A stretch of 64,000 nucleotides of DNA from positions 207,001-271,000 of the forward strand of contig CAJNDS010002112.1 in the NCBI GenBank assembly GCA_905221605.1, given 5' to 3'. Shown here in pieces: positions 1 to 9,781 of this stretch; the stretch's first letter is position 1; every line of letters begins with the position of its first letter. The notes below the pieces were generated by a model. The model was not told the DNA's origin. It was given only the letters and a program-made list of their open reading frames with translations, and searched no databases. This DNA comes from Symbiodinium natans (Eukaryota > Sar > Dinophyceae > Suessiales > Symbiodiniaceae). A program made the position numbers and the translations under genes.

Positions 1-410
1 ACAGCTTCTTTAAGGTACCAAGTCACCCCCGAGAATTCCCTACTAAGAACCAGCACGATACTGTCCAAGTGTCCCTGCTGCCGATGACCTCGGTGTCTGA
101 CGTTCTTCTTTCATGCGGGGGCCTGCCCTGTATCATGTCACCTCACTGATACCTCTTTGGGGCTCCTATTTGAATACGGGGCGCCATAACCACCGAGGGC
201 AACCCCCAAGGAAGCTGCTGAGGGGCTTTAGAATTTAGAACTTAAACCCTAAACCCTAAACCCTAACCCCAAACCCTAGGGTAGAAGGGCTTTGAGAATT
301 GAATTCCTGCTTCTGTGTCGTTGGGGCCGGGCCCAGAACAGTAGAAAGGCCGGCTTGAAGCTCAAGACCAGCAAAGGCACCGCACGTCAAGCTTTGCAAG
401 AATACGTGGA
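1..410. other. Window start, no gene recognised
   Basis: Mostly unique sequence with a few CCCTAAA units near 243-280. The stretch 300-410 is open on the minus strand but matches nothing I recognise. The pore and C-terminal exons of the channel gene to the right would be expected here or beyond the left edge, but no GYG-type pore motif was found. Confidence 0.5.
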
Positions 411-413
411 GGG

Positions 414-526
414 CTAAACCCTAAACCCTAAACCCTAAACCCTAAACCCTAAACCCTAAACCCTAAACCCTAAACCCTAAACCCTAAACCCTAAACCCTA
501 AACCCTAAACCCTAAACCCTAAACCC
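414..526. repeat. Telomere-like array (CCCTAAA)n
   Basis: About 16 near-perfect tandem CCCTAAA units. A TTTAGGG-oriented array follows at 617-686, so the two arrays have opposite orientation within 100 bp and enclose about 90 bp of unique sequence. This is interstitial, not a chromosome end, because unique sequence continues on both sides. Confidence 0.95.
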
Positions 527-710
527 TTGCCAACTCGGCGCACGCTTCTACAGGTGCTCTCCCTAGGCTGGAGCCTAGGGTCACCAACCTGAAATCGAGA
601 GTAACTAATATAGGGGGTTTAGGGTTTAGGGTTTAGGGTTTAGGGTTTAGGGTTTAGGGTTTAGGGTTTAGGGTTTAGGGTTTAGGGTTAGGGGCCTTGA
701 TATTGATTAT

Positions 711-816
711 ACTATACTCCCCTTAGAACCTTGATAACACTAATGTTATTATTTGTTAATATCCTCTTGGGTGTTACATAAACAAACATGAAAAATAATT
801 CCCAAGGGGGATGTAG
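711..816. mobile_element. Short inverted-repeat element, family A (copy 1)
   Basis: About 105 bp. One end reads CTATACTCCCCTTAGAACCTT-like and the other AATTCCCAAGGGGGAT-(g)tag, so the ends are imperfect inverted repeats. The interior is AT-rich and contains the shared phrase ATCCTCTTGGGT plus TAAACAAA. At least seven further related copies lie in this window. No coding capacity, hence a MITE-like non-autonomous element. Confidence 0.7.
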
Positions 817-953
817 ATATAGAGGCCTTAATACTAACTAGAACAGTATAATCATATAGGGACCCTGACGGAATACTATACTGTTAGCAACTGTTATACT
901 GTAGTTATACAGGGACCCTAAGGGAATACCAGTGTCTGTTCCGACCCCCTACA
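817..953. mobile_element. Short inverted-repeat element, family D (copy 1)
   Basis: Begins with a TATAGAGGCCTTAATA-type end and finishes with a TTCCGACCCCCTA-type end, the inverted partner of TATAGGGGCC. Internal phrases AGGGACC...GGGAATAC recur in other family D copies. It abuts family A copy 1 directly. Confidence 0.6.
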
Positions 954-959
954 GTAACT

Positions 960-1068
960 GACCCCCACGCCCGTGACGCCCGAGGCACCCAGAAGAGGCA
1001 GGCGTTCCAATGGCACATGGCGATGACAAAGGCCAGGACCTTCATGAGCATGATGCCTTGGTAGCCCA
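960..1068 (-). CDS. Ion-channel exon encoding S5
   Basis: The minus strand reads GYQGIMLMKVLAFVIAMCHW followed by NACLFWV. This is a hydrophobic S5 helix running into the xCHWNACLFW signature common in KCNH/CNG-like channels of alveolates and ciliates. It is the most downstream exon seen of a gene whose pore should lie further left. The upstream splice boundary is unclear: 18-22 bp of this exon (TGGGCTACCAAGGCATCA) is duplicated at about 1110-1132, on the other side of a short telomere-like insert. Channel class is inferred from motif resemblance; selectivity cannot be judged without the pore. Confidence 0.7.
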
Positions 1069-1324
1069 TTACCCGAATATAGGTTTAGAGTTTGGATTTA
1101 GGGTTTAGGGCTGATGCCTTGGTAGCCCACTACCAAGAGTAACTACTGATAGGGTCCTTAAGAATTAGAACCGGGTTCTGCGGTCGTTTTTTTCGGTATC
1201 GTATTTTAGGGACCATAAAGGAAGAGTATACTAAGGTCACCCCTTTTTAAAGGGTTGGCTACTTTTTACAAGGGATCCTTGAACCAACCCTAAACCCTAC
1301 ACCCTAAACCCCTGGGCAGCTTAG

Positions 1325-1440
1325 ATGCTTTGGATGATTGCGATGGAGCCGATTCGCACCTCCACTCGCTCCCACACGGCTTTGAGCTTCGACATGCGGA
1401 GCATCTTCATCAGCCGCATGATGCGCAGGAACTTGAGCCT
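1325..1440 (-). CDS. Ion-channel exon encoding S4 voltage sensor and S4-S5 linker
   Basis: The minus strand reads LKFLRIMRLMKMLRMSKLK then AVWERVEVRIGSIAIIQSI. Positive residues at roughly every third position are typical of an S4 segment, and the following amphipathic stretch fits the S4-S5 linker of KCNH/CNG-type channels. The 5' edge follows ...CCCTATAG, so telomere-like repeat sequence runs directly into the splice acceptor. The open frame ends in TAA shortly after the exon, as expected for an intron. Confidence 0.75.
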
Positions 1441-1623
1441 ATAGGGTTTAGGTTTAGGGTTTAGGGTTTAGGGTCTAGGGTCTAGGGTCTAGGGTCTAGG
1501 GTTTAGAGCCTATACTGAACTTGGAACCCTAGCCAAAAATTGTAATGTTAGCTGCTTCTAAGGAATTGCCGTACCCAAAAATAGATAACAATAACAAAAG
1601 AAATATTCTCAAGAATCTTTACA

Positions 1624-1743
1624 GGGAGCATCTTGAGAAGACGCACGGCGCCAGCAGATCCCGAGTCACCAAAGATGCTGTCCGCCATCCTCCCGTACGG
1701 CACCGTGCTGAAGAAGTCGATGGAAAACCAGCCCCTCAGGTAC
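1624..1743 (-). CDS. Ion-channel exon encoding S3
   Basis: The minus strand reads YLRGWFSIDFFSTVPYGRM followed by ADSIFGDSGSAG and AVRLLKML. The YLRGWFxIDxxSxxP motif is the classic S3 start of EAG/KCNH-like channels. The acceptor reads AGTACAG|GTACCTG. It joins in frame to the S1-S2 exon to give ...ACLYLRGWFSIDF. The 3' edge is probably near GTAAAG at about 1630, but the exact join to the S4 exon is not resolved. Confidence 0.8.
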
Positions 1744-1915
1744 CTGTACTCCCCTTAGAATATAGGGGTTTAGGGTTTAGGGTTCGGGGCCTTAATATGC
1801 AGTATACTATACAACCCTTAGAACCTTGATAAGACAAATGTGTTTTTTTTGTTAATATCCTCTTGGGTTTTACATAAACAAAAATGGAAAAAATTCCCAA
1901 GGCAGATATAGGTAC
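1744..1915 (-). mobile_element. 172-bp intron made of an introner-like element (family A)
   Basis: This is the intron between the S1-S2 and S3 exons of the channel. It starts GTACCTATATC and ends GGGGAGTACAG on the minus strand. The sequence GTACCT occurs at the donor side and again just after the acceptor, like a target-site duplication. A family A copy (1804-1910) fills one side. The other edge (1746-1765) carries the matching ACTCCCCTTAGAATATAG end, with telomere-like repeats between. The whole intron therefore behaves as one inserted unit whose duplicated GT serves as the splice donor. Confidence 0.65.
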
Positions 1916-2184
1916 AAGCACGCTATTCGCCTTCTGGAGAGGATCCAGTGCCCCGGGTTGTGCTTGTTCTCAATAGCTGTGTTGAAGGATAGTCCTACAT
2001 CTGTGAAGAAGACGATGGTCGTTACCCAGAACCAGACTTCATCGAAGCCATCATCCGGCATTCCATACTTGAACGCCAGCTGAAAAGGCAGGATGATCGA
2101 GTCCATCACCACGAGGAACATGACGAAAAAGTCCCACGCCATCTTGCTTGTCCAGTTTGGATTCAAGAGGAACTTGTCGAAAAC
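1916..2184 (-). CDS. Ion-channel exon encoding S1-S2
   Basis: The minus strand reads VFDKFLLNPNWTSKMAWDFF, then VMFLVVMDSIILPFQLAF (S1) and FDEVWFWVTTIVFFTDVGL (S2), ending HWILSRRRIACLYL. The order S1, short loop, S2, basic linker, then S3 in the next exon is that of a six-helix voltage-gated channel. The acceptor could be CTAG|TTGG or GGCAG|GTTT. Upstream (2230-2345) the minus strand stays open but shows no recognisable domain. Confidence 0.8.
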
Positions 2185-2362
2185 CTGCCAACTAGGGTCC
2201 CTAAACCCTAAACCCGAAACCCAAAACCCGGAACTAACAATCGAAAACACTGGCCTTATTTGGGAAGTGGACATTTTAGGGGTGATTGGGCGATCGGGAG
2301 TGCGGGGCCCTAGGATGCTCATCCACACATCCCTCATCAGCCTAAACCCTCAAGTCCCTAAA

Positions 2363-2444
2363 CTATACTCCCCTTAGAACTTTAATAAACATACTTGGGT
2401 GTTATATAAACAAAAATCAGAAATAATTCCCAAGGGGGACATAG
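2363..2444. mobile_element. Short inverted-repeat element, family A (copy 3)
   Basis: Ends CTATACTCCCCTTAGAAC and TTCCCAAGGGGGACATAG with the family interior phrases CTTGGGTGTTATATAAACAAA. Lies in the presumed intron upstream of the channel S1-S2 exon. Confidence 0.7.
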
Positions 2445-3600
2445 TAAAGCCTAAACCCCAAACCCTGAACAAAAACAGAACAATCCCCAAAGTTTCGTGG
2501 CTGCCCACCAGACCTAAGACAGCACCCCAACCTTGTTGGTTTAGGGTTCAGGGTTTAGGGTTGAGGGCTTAGATTCAGGGATCTTAGAAGGGAGTGAAGA
2601 AATTAGGGTTTACTTGGAAGCCCATTTGACTTAGAAAGTGGGGTTGGCAAGGTGGGTTATGGCGGCATGGCGGATTATAAGACAGTTTCTAGGGGATACA
2701 AGTAGACTTACGAAGTCAAAAGAGCTTTCAAGTAGGAATGAGGACTTAGGGCAGTTTAGGTTTGCCCCAGAGCCCTGAAAGGGGAAGTACAAGTAGATAG
2801 AAGGTACCCAAATTCCGACAGCCTTGTAGTCCTAGATGCTCAGTAACCCTACGCCCAAAACCCCTAAGGGTTTGGGGCTTGGGAACCTTCGGGGGATAGA
2901 TTGCCTTTTTGATGGTTGAACGCGCATGGGTAGTTCGAAGTCGTGCGATTCTAAGCAAGGCAACCTATATGGTAAGCTTAATTCAGGTACTTATCGCCGT
3001 ACTTGTAACTACCCACGAACAGTCAATAAGGGTTACGTGGGAATCAAAGGCCTCACAAGAGTAAGGACATTCTTCGGGGTTTAGGTTTTAGGGCTTAGGG
3101 CAGCATAAAATGGGGGAGGGCTCTTCTCAAACATGGGACCTTTTGGGTCGCTGCCAGCAACACTCTTTTTCAGCTGACCAGTATGCATACCTCACAGCCT
3201 CAAAAACCGGCACTTCCAAAAAATGGTGCCCACCCCCCCCCCCCCCCCCCTAAACCCTAAACCCTAAACCCTAAACCCTAAACCCAAAAAAAAAACAATG
3301 ACACGACGGGTTTAGGGTTCAGGGTTTAGGGTTGCACATCCCGGGGCTGCCTTCAAGGCTTTAGCGGGTTTAGGGCTTTAGAGTTTGGGGTTTGGGGTTT
3401 AGGGTTTAGGGTTTAGGGGCTCTCACTTTTGCAGGAGGTTCCGACAGTTGGGGAGGGAGTCCCCGTTCTAGGTGTTGTGGCACTTTTTTCGTGGTTCCAC
3501 GGAGGTCTCCTATTTGGGGCATCCCACCCTAAACCCTAAACCCTACACCCTACACCCTAAACCCTAAACCCTAAAACCTGCAACCCTCAGCCATAGCCCA
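2445..3600. other. Repeat-rich spacer
   Basis: Scattered telomere-like units, a C homopolymer at about 3232-3250 and unique stretches. The block 3432-3535 is open on both strands; its plus strand follows a TTTTGCAG acceptor-like site and encodes a hydrophobic stretch, but strand and identity are not decidable. Confidence 0.4.
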
Positions 3601-3601
3601 C

Positions 3602-3706
3602 CTGGTTCTGTTCCATCTCGTCCAAGTCTGGCATCTTGCTGTACGACTGAATCGCCCGAGCGGAAGCCGTCTCCGGATGGTTTCGTTCGGATATGGTCGG
3701 CATCAC
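3602..3706 (-). CDS. Unidentified 35-codon exon
   Basis: The minus strand has acceptor CCCAG|GTGATG and donor CCAG|GTGGGC around exactly 35 open codons, including AIQSYSKMPDLDEMEQNQ. Composition is polar and typical of a disordered cytosolic segment. It lies about 1.4 kb upstream of, and on the same strand as, the channel exons, so it may encode part of that channel's N-terminus. That link is inference. Confidence 0.55.
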
Positions 3707-4354
3707 CTGGGATTCTTGTTGGGTTTAGGGTTTAGGGTTTAGGGGTTAGGGGTTAGGGGTTAGGGGTTAGGGGTTTAGGGTTTGGGGTTTAGGGTTTGCG
3801 GGTTAGGGTTTAGGGGTTAGGGATACATTCATTAAGGACTGTTAGTGTAAGGGGGAACATCCCAAGATTCTTGCCATGTGTGGGTCTGGGATTTTTAGGG
3901 TATTGGTTCGACCCTTCGGCCAGATCTCATGCCGCACCACAAGCAAGCCATCCCGGGCGCGACAAGACGCGTGGGTTAGGGGTTAAACGGTTTAGGGTGT
4001 AGGGGTTAGGGGTTAGGGTTTAGGGTATTTCAGAGCCTCACTGCCCCACTGACAAGACATCTTAAGAACTCCAGGCTACCGAGCGCTCTCCTGGCAGCGC
4101 CACTATTGGCACCCCGAATCTTGAAAACCCGAATGCCCCGAAACCCTACTGGTAACCCCCCCACCCCTATCATCTTAAGGGGCAGAGGGGGTTAATCTTA
4201 GGGCGGAGGTTTGGGGGCCCCGTAAAAAATTGAATTATCATGGCTTTACAAGGATTCCTTAAGGGGACTAAGGGTAATAAAAAAAAAAAACAAGTTCAAA
4301 CCCTAAACCCTAAACCCTAAACCGGAGGGGAGTAATCCTTCGCGAAGCAACCAC

Positions 4355-4421
4355 CTGCCCCGCGCCCGACTCGAAGAGATCGCTGGAGATGAGGTTGCCC
4401 TGGGGCTCCCTGGGCTCCAGC
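4355..4421 (-). CDS. Unidentified exon (22 codons)
   Basis: On the minus strand TGTCAG|GCTGGAG and GGGCAG|GTGGTT flank an open segment encoding LEPREPQGNLISSDLFESGA. It ends in phase 0, matching the phase-0 start of the next downstream candidate exon at 3706. Telomere-like arrays flank it on both sides within 70 bp. Confidence 0.5.
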
Positions 4422-4440
4422 CTGACAGGACTCAGGCCTC

Positions 4441-4545
4441 CTAAACCCTAAACCCTAAACCCTAAACCCTAAACCCTAAACCCTAAACCCTAAACCCTAA
4501 ACCCTAAACCCTAAACCCTAAACCCTAAACCCTAAACCCTAAACC
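4441..4545. repeat. Telomere-like array (CCCTAAA)n
   Basis: About 15 perfect tandem units lying between candidate exons on the minus strand. Confidence 0.95.
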
Positions 4546-4549
4546 CTTG

Positions 4550-5290
4550 CTGCCACTGTACTGAAGGCAAGCCAGATTCCCTTTGCCACTGGACTGAAGG
4601 CAAGCCAGATTCCCAACCCTAAACCCGAAACTCTAAGCCCGAACCCATGAACCCTTTTTTGCTTCAGGGCTCCGGAAGTCTGTGGCCTGTGAGGATCGAA
4701 GCCTCTGAACCCTTTACCCAAAACCCATATTATCAGGTAGGGTGGTAAGACATCGCACCCGAGTGAATCGACAACCAGTCCACAACGCCTTAGCCGGTGT
4801 CACCTAGACCCCTTCGCCGGACTCCGACCTGGCAACCGCAAACCCATGACCAACCCCTCAACCCTACCTTTCGGGCAAAGAGTCGGCGATTCCTTTAGGT
4901 TATCACTACAACTAAAAATCTTAGAGTCTTAGACCTTATGTAAGCTACTAAAGCAAGGTTTGGGTCTCCTAAGGTAAGCTCCAAACCCAAAAAACCTTGT
5001 AACAATGCCGCCCGCAACACCACCATCTTTCAACAACAAGAATTGAAGGAGAATGATGCTTGCCTACCCCTGCCCCCTAGTTCATTGTACATGTCCAGGG
5101 GGCTGTTCCTTAGACCCTAAGGTTGTACCCTTGGGTCCGGAGACCCATTGAAGAACTAAACCCTAAACCCTAAACCCTAAACCCTAAACCCTAAACCCTA
5201 AACCCTAAACCCTAAACCCCTTAGGGAACACAGGGGTATATCGGGTGCATAAGCAAAACCCCAAGCCCTAAAACGCTTTTGAGAGGATCA
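4550..5290. other. Spacer with telomere-like array at 5157-5220
   Basis: Unique sequence with a short duplicated phrase (GCCAGATTCCC at about 4567 and 4601) and one nine-unit CCCTAAA array. No gene seen. Confidence 0.5.
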
Positions 5291-5292
5291 AC

Positions 5293-5337
5293 CCTGCGGT
5301 CGCCTAAGCTCTGGCCGCCTTTCCTCTGCTTCCTCGG
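5293..5337 (-). CDS. Unidentified Glu/Arg-rich exon
   Basis: Minus strand: acceptor TTCTGCAG|CC, open segment EEAEERRPELRRPQ, donor GCAGG|GTTGAT. Charged composition suggests a coiled coil or disordered linker. It is bordered by a TTTAGGG array at 5346-5437, which on the minus strand sits immediately upstream of the acceptor. Confidence 0.4.
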
Positions 5338-5345
5338 CTGCAGAA

Positions 5346-5594
5346 TAGGGTTTAGGGTTTAGGGTTTAGGGTTTAGGGTTTAGGGTTTAGGGTTTAGGGT
5401 TTAGGGTTTTGGGTTTTGGGTTTAGGGTTTAGGGTTTGGAGGGCTGTGCGTATGGTGCATTGGGTTCAAGGCCTACCATATAGTTCGGGCAGGAAGAAAA
5501 ACCAGGGTTCCCTAAGCCCTGAATTCGGGTTTAGGGTTTAGGGTTTAGGGTTTAGGGTTTAGGGTTTAGGGTTTAGGGTTTAGGGTTTAGGGTG
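5346..5594. repeat. Two TTTAGGG arrays around 90 bp of unique sequence
   Basis: Arrays at 5346-5437 (about 13 units, with GGGTTTT variants) and 5527-5594 (about 10 units). Confidence 0.9.
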
Positions 5595-5891
5595 AGCTCA
5601 GGGCTCCGCAGGCATTCGATGCAGCATCCCCGCACCGAGGCTTGCAGAGTTCTACCGGGGAGGGTTTGGCAGCCTTAGGTAGGGTTGGGATGCAGGGTCA
5701 AAACCTCAAACCCCGAACCCCAATCGAAAGCCCTGGACCCTATAGACCCTAGACCCTAAATCCGAAACCCTAAACCCTCTCTCTCTCACAGGCGCTCAGC
5801 CCTGAACCCTAAATCCGAAACCCTAAACCCCAAACCCCAAACCCCAAACCCTGCCCACGCACGGGAGCCGGGATACGAGTGGCAAGGCAGC

Positions 5892-5942
5892 CTGCAAGAC
5901 CGCTGCGTGCTCCGAAAGGTTGTACAAGTCCTCTGGGACCTC
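5892..5942 (-). CDS. Unidentified 17-codon exon
   Basis: Minus strand: GGCTGCAG|GAGGTC acceptor, TTGCAG|GCTGCC (GC) donor, 51 bases, phase 0 at both ends, encoding EVPEDLYNLSEHAAVLQ. The read-through is also open (AALPLVSRLP), so the donor may lie further on. Same strand as its neighbours. Confidence 0.5.
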
Positions 5943-6266
5943 CTGCAGCCCCTAAACCCTAAACCCTAAACCCTAAACCCTAAACTGGTTTCCGGGTCGG
6001 TTAGGGGGTTTAGGCTCCTTTCTTCGTTTCTCGGGGGCTTACGGGCTCTGAGGTGCCTGAAGCCCGAAATGACCGTCTACTGGCCTGGATGTGCCATCCC
6101 CCCCGCTCCCTCTGGTCTCATGCCGGCGGAACTGGGTAAGTCTGAGACGCATCCCAAGGGCTTCAAGGTTTAGGGTCTGAGGGTTACGGGTTTAAGGGTT
6201 TGACGGTTTAAGGGTTTAAGGGTTTAAGGGTTTAGGGCAAATCGAAAATGGCGCCACGTCGGCATC

Positions 6267-6311
6267 CTGGTGAATGGACATTGCGTCGTGGCTGCGGTAC
6301 TCCCCGGCCTC
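6267..6311 (-). CDS. Unidentified 15-codon exon
   Basis: Minus strand: TTTGCAG|GAGGCC acceptor and CACCAG|GATGCC (GA) donor, 45 bases, phase 0 at both ends, encoding EAGEYRSHDAMSIHQ. It sits in series with the candidate exons to its left on the same strand. Confidence 0.45.
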
Positions 6312-6319
6312 CTGCAAAG

Positions 6320-7000
6320 TTTTTCAAGTCCATAACAAGTTTCAAGGGGCCGAAACCCTAGGCCCTTAGCCCTAAACACCACGAAGGTCCTGTAAGTAGC
6401 CTAGGCTTCCAAGGGCCCTTGCAACCCAACCTTGAATTCCTTTTTGCAGGTGTTGGGCTACATGGGCTCCAGAGCGGTTGCTGCCGAAGCAGAATCGTCG
6501 TACAACTCTCGATTTAGACCGAAGAGTATAACTAACCTAGGAAAAAACAGGGTGTAGGGTTTAGGGTTAAGGGTGACACACAACAGTAACCTAGGCATAG
6601 AAAGGGTGCCCTTTTGGTTTAACGACAGAGAGGGAATGAGGGCCTACTCTGAGTCCTACGTTACCCCGAAGCAAGCAAGCACAAAGCCATTAAACCCCGA
6701 ACTGCAGGGTTTAGGGTTTAGGGTTTAGGGTTTAGGGTTTAGGGTTTAGGGTTTAGGGTTTAGAGGTTCCTAAACATATGGGTTTAGGGGCCTTGGGCGT
6801 GCAGGTAGGTTTTGGTTTCCTTTTTGAGCTATTGATCTGGTGATAGGGACTGACCTGCTTGGATTCGTTAGGGATAAAGGTTACCCCTTTCCAGGGGTCG
6901 GGGTGCTATCTGCGCATCCTTCGATTGATCTTGCCCGTCTGAGATGTAGATCAGAGAGATGCGCAACCTGGACCTACCGGTCCTAAACCATAAACCCTAA
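6320..7000. other. Spacer with TTTAGGG array at 6706-6765
   Basis: Unique and repeat sequence. The part at 6890-6980 is open on the minus strand (RISLIYISDGQDQSKDAQ) and could be another exon, but its boundaries are unclear. Confidence 0.4.
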
Positions 7001-7006
7001 ACCCTG

Positions 7007-7085
7007 GCTCCCTCATACTAACAGTCCTGAATAGAGATTATAATAGGGGGGTACTAGCATCCCTATTAAGGACTGTTAGTATACC
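7007..7085. mobile_element. Short inverted-repeat element, family B (copy 1)
   Basis: Inverted ends CATACTAACAGTCCTGAATA and TATTAAGGACTGTTAGTATA enclose about 35 bp. Related copies lie at 8256-8344 and 20148-20270, with half copies at 3828-3861 and 49666-49706. Confidence 0.7.
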
Positions 7086-7734
7086 CTAAACCGTAGACCT
7101 AAACCCTAAACTCTTTTTCCTAAACCCTAAGCCCGAGAAGCTTTTTTGCAACAGGCTTGCCACTTAAACCCTAGACCCTAGACCCGAGATCCTATCTAAA
7201 CCCTAAACCCTAAACCCTAAACCCTAAACCCTAAACCCTAAACCCAGGTTGGGCCAGGCGCCTCGCGCCCGGTGCCGCAGATGCTCGACTGCCAGCAGCC
7301 GGCTACTGACCTCGACCGACACCCGCGCCGATCTTGGATCCAAACCAAAACTAACCCTAAACCCTAAACCCTAAACCCCAAACCCCCAACCCTAAACCCT
7401 TGAAGCCCCAACTCAAAGCCATCTTGGACAGCCCAAGCCGCAAATCCAAACACTCTGAAGCCTACTTGAAAGTTCATGGGATTAGGGGGTTTACGGATAC
7501 TTGGGGCTTAGGGTTTGGGGATACTTGCAGGTTCATATGGCTAGCTACTAAGTCGGGTTCTAGAAGTACATTACTGAGAAGTACGCATGAACCTTCTAGT
7601 ATCCCAAACCCCTCAACCCTAAACTCTAGCCAAAGTTCTGAGGTCCACTGCGGAGGCAGGTTTCTCTTGGGATGTTTTTTGTTTTTGTTTGGGTATGTTT
7701 TGGGGTTTAGGGTTTAGCGTTCAAGGGTCAGGAA

Positions 7735-7935
7735 TTAGGGTTTAGGGTTTAGGGTTTTAGGGTTTTAGGGTTTTAGGGTTTTAGGGTTTTAGGGTTTTAG
7801 GGTTTGGGGGTTTTAGGTTTTTAGGGTTTTAGGGCTCTAGGGTTCTAGGGTTCTAGGGTTCTAGGGTTCAGGGTTTAGAAACCCCCCCCCCCAAAAAAAA
7901 AAAAAAAATATATATATATATACCCAAAAAGAACC
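7735..7935. repeat. Telomere-variant array with 8-base units, then C/A and TA tracts
   Basis: Tandem GGGTTTTA and GGGTTCTA units (an extra T or a T-to-C change relative to GGGTTTA) from about 7740 to 7875, followed by a C run, an A run and a TA tract. Confidence 0.85.
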
Positions 7936-8255
7936 CCCACCCGTCCGACTGCCCTAAGCCCTAAACCTAAACCCGCAACGCTAGACTAGGCTTCCCTTCC
8001 TTTCATCAAGGGACTAAGGGGCGGGGAGGGGGGCCCTTCTAAGGGACGGTATGTGTAGGCCTCCCAAAGCAGGGACATGCTAGGGATGCTATCAGTGTAC
8101 CTTGGGGACCAAACATGCCTTCCTCGGGATCATAGTAGTACAGGGTACAAGACCCCTCAATCTTACGGTTCATTGGCCCCCGAAGGTATTAGGAGCATTG
8201 TATCTTCATGTCTTACTCTGTTTCCTGTTGGGTTTCTGCAAAGGGATTGAGGCTG

Positions 8256-8344
8256 GGGATGTTCCCCCTTAGTATTCATAGGGGTTCTAATAGGGGGTAC
8301 TACCATGCCTACTCAGGAACTGTTAGTATAGGGGGAACATCCCA
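8256..8344. mobile_element. Short inverted-repeat element, family B (copy 2, complete)
   Basis: Perfect 13-base terminal inverted repeat GGGATGTTCCCCC ... GGGGGAACATCCC around about 60 bp containing AACTGTTAGTATA. Confidence 0.75.
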
Positions 8345-8499
8345 AGGAGGGTTTGGGAGGAGAGGAGGGGGGGGGGGGGTAAGGGATGAGCCCTGTTCTA
8401 TGGGGAGTGGAAGTGCATCTCATTCCCTCATCAGATCTCGTCAGTGACCTGAATAGGGTTTAGGGTTTAGGGTTTAGGGTTTAGGGTTTAGGATTTAGG

Positions 8500-9290
8500 G
8501 TTACGATGCCGCTAACAGGCTTGGCCTTGGAAATCGTGAAAATAATATCTTTAGGTTTTGAATTTAAAAGGAGTCCGAAAACAATCGACATGAAAGTAGA
8601 AGAATGAAAGTCGAACAAAAGCCCTGAATGTAGAAACACAAGCACTGGGCCCAAAGGAGGTGGAAACAAGCCAGACAAAAATGCTAAACAAATTAGACAA
8701 AAGTGCGAAACAAATTAGACGAAAATGCAATTTCTTGTTTTCAGCATTCTCCCCATGTTCCTTGCTTTACCTGAGGACCTAGTGTGTTCCCTACAATTTG
8801 TTTCTTCTGCTTTATGTCTGTCCTAGTGGTTCTTACATGTTCCTATGTTTGCCTTTTTTCTCACTTTATGATCCATGTTTTCCTCACTTTTTGGCCAGTT
8901 TTCCCTAGTTGGAATGCCATTGTTTTCCTACTTTTTGGGAAAAATGAAGACGTCGAATTCGTCATCGATTTATGCGTTCCTAATGAATTTTGCATATTTT
9001 TCTCACTTTCATTCCTATGGTTTTTGGATGGTTTTCACAACATAAATTATTTTAGGCCGTCCCCAACGGGCGCCTCTAAACACATGCACATGTTGTCCCC
9101 AAGCTTAGGGCAACCGCACAGTTCTCAAGCCCGTCCACAAAGGTCACGGAACAAAAGCCGTCTTCGAAAACCCTCGCAACCCTGCAACGCCAATATGCCC
9201 TAGCCGACAGACATAGATCACAGGACAGCCCTTAAATACCCTTAAGCCGTTTTGCCGAAACCCAAACACTAAACCCTAAACCCTGAACCC
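8500..9290. other. AT-richer stretch without telomere-like repeats
   Basis: One of the longer stretches here lacking CCCTAAA units. It includes three tandem copies of a 24-base unit (ACAAATTAGACAAAAGTGC-like) near 8673-8733. A plus-strand frame at 8784-9203 is open but T-rich and unrecognised. Confidence 0.45.
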
Positions 9291-9323
9291 TGAACTGATC
9301 TTCACTTCCCTCCGCCCACCCAC

Positions 9324-9349
9324 CTGTCCATGATGCTCTGCACCGCGCC
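9324..9349 (-). CDS. Possible micro-exon
   Basis: Minus strand: CTGCAAG|GGCGCG acceptor and GACAG|GTGGGT donor around GAVQSIMDR. Only 26 bases, so chance is possible. Confidence 0.3.
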
Positions 9350-9377
9350 CTTGCAGAGCGGGGTTAGGAAAGCACAC

Positions 9378-9487
9378 CACCAAGGCCTTACGATAATGGG
9401 GACCCCAAAAATCGACTCCCAAATTCGTAGGATCCCCTTATAATAATAAGGATCCCAACGAGGTACCTCATTTGGGAAGGGGCTTCT
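9378..9487. mobile_element. Short inverted-repeat element, family F (diverged)
   Basis: Contains the family phrases TAGGATCCCCTTATAATAA, GATCCCAACGAGGTACC and TTTGGGAAGGGG seen in the clearer copies at 49193, 54664 and 61783. Confidence 0.45.
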
Positions 9488-9499
9488 CAAGACACGGCT

Positions 9500-9780
9500 G
9501 CTGCAGCGGCCAAAAATGATTCAGGCTGTGGTCCCGCAGCACAGAACTGAGTTCAAAACAGGCTCCGAGGGGTTTAGGGTTTGGGGTTGAGGGTTTAGGG
9601 TTTAGGGTTTAGGGAGTACTCCAAGATGCCTCCACGCCCCGCAACCACGCGCAAGAAAACACACAGTGATGCTTGTAGTCGTGTTAGAAGACATCGCGGA
9701 TGGCCTCTTTTCGCTGTGGCGATATTCGGCTCGAAGCTGGGTAGCCTGAGACGAGCTTCAGAGCTCTTCGCCCGAAAGCC
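9500..9780. other. Unique block open on the minus strand
   Basis: About 170 bp at 9610-9780 stays open on the minus strand and could be exon or UTR. The piece at 9495-9555 can encode LRDHSLNHFWPLQ. No family is recognised and the boundaries are unclear. Confidence 0.3.
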
Positions 9781-9781
9781 G

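Noticed and set aside
7246-7345. Exon in the GC-rich block
   Set aside because: Open in several frames of both strands with no convincing splice pair; not listed as a gene.
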